From the NCBI GenBank assembly GCA_034687125.1, contig JAQGBZ010000212.1, positions 1 through 64,000 of the forward strand: a stretch of DNA of 64,000 nt. Direction: 5' to 3'. Made by a program: the position numbers and the translations under genes. The notes under the pieces are model-generated. The model had not been told where the DNA came from and searched no databases. It saw only the letters and a list, made by a program, of their open reading frames with translations. Source of the stretch: Neelides folsomi. Its lineage: Eukaryota; Arthropoda; Collembola; Neelipleona; Neelidae. Shown here one piece after another: positions 58,791-64,000 of the stretch. The stretch's first letter is position 1. Every line of letters begins with the position of its first letter.

Positions 58791-60172
58791 CTTTGATAGT
58801 CGATCTTGTTAAAAATTATAACTTTAGAGAGGATAATGAAAACGTAATAAATTAATAGTGATTATAGGAGATTTAACTCCCTAAAATATACGCAAAATAA
58901 TTATATTTAAGATTTAGAGTGAATGAGGATTTAAAATTGTTTCATGTGGCGGCACTCGACCGAATTGGGAGCAAAACAGATGGCGAGTGTTTTTGGACTT
59001 GCTTCGTTGCTTCAAGGAAAAGAAGAGAGATTGTATAGCTTTAGCATAGCAAGGTGAATCATTGTTTATTTCAGTTTAGTAATTTGAATCATTAAATCAT
59101 CAGTTGAAAACAAGAGAGCATGCAGGATTGTTTAGTACAAGGAACCTTCTCTTTTAATTGATAATTACCTCTTTTACTCCTCAATTAAATGACCATTTAA
59201 AAGCACAATCAAAATTATTCCATTCGTCTACTAATTCATTTGCAAAACGTCGTCACTACTTTTGATTTGACACGTCAAGAAGGATTACTTTACTCAAGGT
59301 AAGATCTCTTGTTTACTTCTAAATATCTTACACTTGCTCATTATTTTACGAAACTAATTTTAATACCCATGAGTTTACAAGCCAAAGAATATAAGCCAAA
59401 TACTTCGGAAGCAATGAAATGTTTGGTTGTAAAATTACGTCAATGAAATAAGACGAAGGAATGACGTCGAATTAAACCTTTCAATTAGAAATTTTCCATA
59501 TTCATGTTTTCATCGAGGATTTAGGCTTACTTTTACATCAAGAATAAATCGGAACAAGTGGATATATTTTGATTTGCTCAGGGGTGTAATTACCAATTCC
59601 GAGATGGAACCTTATCTTGGTTTAATGGTTATCAATTTATAGCCCAAATCCAAGGTCTTTATCAGCCATTCACTTTCACATTCTCACCATCCTTCAATCT
59701 CACGAGTGGTGCTATATAATATATTTATAGTATATTTAATAATTTGTGTATGTAATATTATACAATACACACTTCTCTCAATTCAGCTACACGAATTGAC
59801 GAGGACTCCTAAATCATTAAAACTTTCAAGGTTCCATACCTTTGCAGCTTTGCATACTTTATTACCCGTCTTGTCCTCAACATTTAATCCATTCTCTTTT
59901 TTCCACTCAAGAATTTACTTCTTACTCCTGCCTAACTAATAAAAAATATTTATTTTATATTAATTTATTCAACTTTAGTTTATTTTTAATCAGTGCAAAA
60001 GTTAAAATAAGTAAGTAAGTTTAAGTCAGTCAGTAAGTTCTTTTAGTTAAATTCTACTTATACATAGTAGTATTTATAAGTAGTCAATACTCTTTAACTA
60101 TCCTTTAAATTTTGGAATAATAATTCATTTCTTTTATTTTACAGGCTTGTTAAAATATTAAAAGTTGTTAAA
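58791..60172. other. Divergent region MRPL11 / CHP1, with probable CHP1 5' UTR exon and intron
   Basis: 1.4 kb between start codons. An acceptor (TTTATTTTACAG) lies at about 60144 and the sequence from there to the CHP1 ATG is leader. A strong donor, CAAG/GTAAGA at 59299, is the best partner, so a non-coding first exon probably ends at 59298, with an 845 bp leader intron. The start of that exon is not defined. Confidence 0.45.
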
Positions 60173-60963
60173 ATGGGAAGCAGAACATCACTCTTTCTGA
60201 GAGAAGAAGAGATCGCGGATATCCAGAAGGAGACAGGATGTATGTTATTAAAATTTAATTCGATGTCTAATGTTAATATAATAGGCCACTTCGTTAAAAT
60301 TTGATTTAATAAAATTTTTATTAGTCACTGCAAATCAAATTGAAAGATTATACAGTCGTTTCACATCTCTCGATAAAGCAAACACTGGAGCACTAAGCAG
60401 AGAGGATTTTCTGCGGATACCTGAGCTGGCGATCAATCCACTGGGAGAAAGAATAGTTATGGCTTTCTTCAGAGGTGCAAGCGAAGATCGAGTTAATTTT
60501 CGCCAGTTTGTTCGAGTTTTGGCCCATTTTCGCCCTGTGAAGAAAAATAAGGAAAATGAATTCAACTCAAGGGATGGGAAACTCGCATTTGCCTTCAAAC
60601 TCTACGATTTGGATGACGATAATCTCATCACCAAAGAAGAATTGTTGGCTGTATTGCAAATGATGGTCGGGGAAAATATTAGGTGAATTACTCTCGTATT
60701 TACTAATATTCATAATATATTTATGTATCATAATCATAATCATAGTAAATAATAAATACTCGTTATGTAAAATGTGATAACCTTGAATCCAAAAAATCTT
60801 ATATCAATTCCTTTTTAGCGAGGAACAACTATTGAGTATCGCTGAGAGAACCATTGTTGAAGCTGACAACGACGGAGACGGTATGATTTCTCTTGATGAA
60901 TTCTGCAAAGCTCTTGATCGGTCCGAAGTGGAGTCCAAAATGTCAATCCGTTTCCTCAATTAA
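60173..60963 (+). CDS. CHP1: Calcineurin B homologous protein (CHP1-like)
   Basis: Myristoylated EF-hand protein that binds and stabilises Na+/H+ exchangers and acts in vesicle traffic. Exons 60173-60239, 60325-60682 and 60819-60963 close in phase for 189 residues (human CHP1 195). The start MGSRTS is an N-myristoylation consensus. The first half has LYSRFTSLDKANTGALSRED (degenerate EF-hands) and INPLGERI. EF-hand 3 is DLDDDNLITKEEL and EF-hand 4 is DNDGDGMISLDEF, both with complete calcium ligands. The CHP-specific linker FRPVKKNKENEFNSRDGKL separates the halves, distinguishing it from calcineurin B. The end SIRFLN is typical. It converges on JKAMP. Confidence 0.94.
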
Positions 60964-61433
60964 CCTTTACCTGCAAATCTTTCAAATACCTACTTCATTA
61001 TCACCTCTACTTGTTACATACCATAAATGTAAGGAGTCGTATCAGGAATACGTTGCTTTAACGTTCAATCAGTTCGTGTCAAGTCAAAGAAAAATATTTT
61101 ACAATACTTCCTGTTAACGAAAGATAAGCATCTATTTAACTATATACATTATTAAATGTAAATTTTTGTTAAAAGACAAGATGATTTAAATATTTAAATG
61201 AGCCTATTTTTAAATCGTATAAAACATATATTTCGATAAATATATTATATTTCATAACATGAATTGTTATACACCTATATATTAATATTGCACACTTTAT
61301 AAAAAATCTATTCAATAAAAGATTATTTAAATTGAAAAATATTTATTCACATAATAAACGGCATACATTCATAAATACATCAATGCTTAAATATTATTAA
61401 AGTAACGATTTGGGGTTTAACTATTTCATAACA
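60964..61433. other. Convergent intergenic region CHP1 / JKAMP
   Basis: 470 bp of AT-rich 3' UTR sequence for both genes; an AATAAA lies near 61314 on plus. No gene. Confidence 0.6.
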
Positions 61434-63133
61434 TTAATCTCCATGCAATTTTCCTGGATCTGTAAAGTTGACTGTAAAAATGTACAGAAGGGCTGGAACA
61501 GGAACAAGATTCAATAACCAGAAATCCCATTTGAATTTCTGCAGCTCCATTGTAGAAATGATTCCATATGCGTGAAGGAACCAGTGAAATAGAATGATTC
61601 CTATATTCCTCCAGTCAGTGACGCTTTCGATCAACAATTTCTTGAATTCCTGTTTTAAAACAATCGATAGTTAAGAATTCATCAAAAAATAGGACACGAT
61701 GAAGAAAAAATAAGTAAATTGTATGCGAACCTGGTTTGTTCTCTTTGCAAAATGGTACGCGCAAGAAATCACTGAAGTAATTATTGTGATGTATGGAAAG
61801 ATATTATCTGTAAATAATGGAAAAAATTATAAAAATCTACATTATTCCGCCACGTTGTGTAAAAACAATTATTTAAGTTTTAAAATGATGTCAAATTACA
61901 TATGAGACCCCCGAATACGAGATGTGCGAGCGTGAGAAGTGGATAAAAGTAAAGACCATTGTAAATTGACTTTGAAACTCGAATACCACATGTTGATGCG
62001 ATGAGTCGAGTAAATACCATCATGAAGTCCGATAGAGCGTAAAATATAATGACCATGGTATATCTAAATCATTTAAAAATACATATTTAAATGTAATTTA
62101 TATTAAAAAATTAATCATATTAATTGGGTAAGAATTTGGCTGTCTTCTAGATAAAAGTAACATACCTTGGGTATACTGCTTCATGCGAGCAAAATACGGT
62201 TTCCTGTTATTAATATACATTGAAAATCATGATGTAACATATCAAATAATAATAATTAAGTGTTCGATTATATTAGTGAATGTTTAATCATACATCGTAG
62301 TTTGGATATGGATTGTAGAATATTGGATACCAATCCGAGAGTTCATGAACGATCGTACATGACTTGATTTGAAAAGTTCCGAATGGATCAGCAAAGAAAA
62401 ATATTGTGAGAATAGATGAAATGCTAATTTCAACAAGTGCGCAAAGTACGAGTCCGATTGTATCTTTGTTGCTGGTAAAATAAACAATTGAAAAGTTTAG
62501 TTAATTGAATTTAATAAATAAAACATAGTTTGAAATTGTTAAAAATTACTTTAGTCTTTTGTTGTCAATTGAAGTGAGATGCAAAAGAATTGGTAGTAGA
62601 GCCATAAATCCAAGATAAAGCCAATCGAATCTTTCTAGTTCATCGCCACATGGTCTAGAAATTCAATAATAAAATCATTAGATCTTCATATTAATCTAAA
62701 TTGTTATCAGAAATTCATTCAATTTACCTGCATTCGTATGTGGAATCTCTTCTAAATCCTCTCGGACAGCTCCCACAGTCGCTATATCTGTAATCAATAT
62801 AAAGTTCCTTATTAAGTATTTAAAAATATGATAAAATTGGTAATTAGTCGTTGTACAGATTCATATATTAGTTTTTATCTTTTTAGTAATGAATATTATA
62901 AACACACTCACGTTCCATTCGAAAAAAGAGTTCTTCCGCAATATAAGCCCGGACATTGTGCCAATCTCCCTGTCCCCTTTTCTATAAATGAATCAAAATC
63001 AAAATCAATACAAATTATCTAATTGTTTTGAGTAGAGCTTTCGATGAAAAATAATTATATGCCTATAAAATAAAACTTAAAACTTACCATAAATGTATTT
63101 ATATTTCCCAACTGTATGAGTTTGCGAATTCAT
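61434..63133 (-). CDS. JKAMP: JNK1/MAPK8-associated membrane protein
   Basis: Multi-pass ER membrane protein; in mammals it binds JNK1, prolongs its activity and recruits the proteasome and ERAD factors during ER stress. Nine minus-strand exons (63088-63133, 62912-62981, 62728-62787, 62550-62654, 62294-62471, 62166-62203, 61900-62063, 61731-61807, 61434-61649) close in phase for 317 residues. The N-terminal Cys-rich luminal region has CPGLYCGRTLFSNG, CGSCPRGFR and ECRPCGDELERFDWLYLGF. Further matches are FYNPYPNYD, FCSHEAVYPRYTMVIIFYAL, SKSIYNGLYFYP and HWFLHAYGIIS. Six to seven hydrophobic segments are present. Its last part ends VPALLYIFTVNFTDP as in vertebrate JKAMP. Confidence 0.95.
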
Positions 63134-64000
63134 TTTTGATGGTCCTTATTTATTCCTTAGTTTACTGACATATCCGATTTGTATGTTATAAAACAACTAT
63201 GTTAGTGTTTTAAATGACTCATTTGACGAAGACAGTCAAATGTGAGTTTAACTCCCTTTCTCTTAAATTATCTCTCGATTTTGATTATAATGACAATCCA
63301 TACTAAATCTCTAATCAAAAGATTAAGAATGAAGATTTGAAGAATCCCCGGAGAAATATTTAAGTGAGTAAAGGATTGAAATCGATGCGGGAATGGTAGC
63401 ACGTGATATTTTGATTCGTTTTTTGCAATCTATCCCCTTTGATCGCAGGATCGCGCAGTCCCATATGATGAGCCCGTGTTGGCCGTGTGGTAAACTTTCA
63501 CATTCCACTTCCTTCAAATCCAACTCCAATAGGATTCCATTTCAACACTCCCTTTTCCTCTCTCTCCAATATTTCCCTTTTAAAAATGTTAATTAAACTC
63601 CTTCCATTAAAAGGATCTTTCAGGAGAGGTTGAACACTCTTCAAGACCCCCTTTTGGATCAAGGAGAAAAAGATTTGTCAAAATTCAGCAAGCCAGGTAA
63701 GACCTTCCATTTTTGACCCATTGCACTTTTTTCTACCAATTACAAATCTTCTTTGTCCTTGCTTCATCATTAGATTATATTTGGATTCTTAAATCGTGTC
63801 ATATTATAATACAATTTTAATATTAATTTATGGTTTATAAAATTATAACATTACGATCAGGATTGTACAAAATCAATATTTAGGTTTATCATCAGCTTCA
63901 GGCTACACAAACACAAATTTGGAATTGTAGTCAATGTTTGTTTTTATAAAATTTTAAAGGGATAACAGGATGGCTCCATACCGAAGATCTAGGTATGGGA
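63134..64000. other. Region upstream of JKAMP to the right edge
   Basis: Contains the JKAMP promoter on its left. A GC-richer patch at about 63380-63540 has no recognisable coding sequence. Near the right edge an ATG at 63972 opens a few codons (MAPYRRS) followed by a possible donor, preceded by an AG acceptor-like site at about 63960. This may be the beginning of a plus-strand gene beyond the window but cannot be supported. Confidence 0.4.

Noticed and set aside
1-64000. tRNA genes
   Set aside because: No convincing pair of A and B boxes with a cloverleaf was seen by eye on either strand; a tRNAscan run would be decisive.

Overview
This window is nuclear DNA from a eukaryote, almost certainly an arthropod. 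It is AT-rich. The genes are split by short GT-AG introns, mostly 50-150 bp. They include animal-specific families: an EH-domain ATPase, an F-box/kelch protein, a carbohydrate sulfotransferase, JKAMP and DHRS7. One gene is a tyrosine-type decarboxylase of the protostome tyramine pathway. A short run of the arthropod telomere pentamer (CCTAA/TTAGG) sits inside a small mobile element. I cannot name the species; a small crustacean is a guess. No prokaryotic or organellar segment, tRNA, rRNA or CRISPR array was seen.

Layout from left to right: FBXO42-like (minus, cut by the left edge); carnitine acetyltransferase (plus); GT49/B4GAT1-like glucuronyltransferase (minus); a 14.3 kb interval with no supportable gene, holding several GC-richer islands and one inverted-repeat element; a Golgi carbohydrate sulfotransferase (plus); EMC2 (minus); an intronless protein phosphatase inhibitor-2 (plus); tyrosine decarboxylase (minus); a carbonic-anhydrase-like protein without zinc ligands (plus); NDUFAF5 (minus); a large TEX14-like ankyrin/pseudokinase gene (minus, 21 exons); EHD1-type ATPase (minus); MRPS2 (plus); a SIAH-like RING protein (minus); DHRS7-like dehydrogenase (minus); serine/threonine dehydratase (plus); MRPL11 (minus); CHP1-like calcineurin-B homologue (plus); JKAMP (minus).

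Exon chains were rebuilt by hand from splice signals, reading-frame phase and similarity to remembered family members. Nearly all chains close exactly in phase from ATG to stop, which is the main support for these models. Outside the desert there is about one gene per 3 kb, usually in divergent or convergent pairs. The genes do not form one pathway. Recurrent themes are mitochondria (CRAT, NDUFAF5, MRPS2, MRPL11), the ER/Golgi (EMC2, JKAMP, GT49 enzyme, sulfotransferase, DHRS7) and membrane traffic (EHD1, CHP1). The items most worth a second look are the invertebrate TEX14-like pseudokinase, the zinc-less carbonic-anhydrase-like protein, the shortened intronless inhibitor-2, the inverted-repeat element carrying telomere-like pentamers, and the island-studded desert between the two glycan-modifying enzymes.
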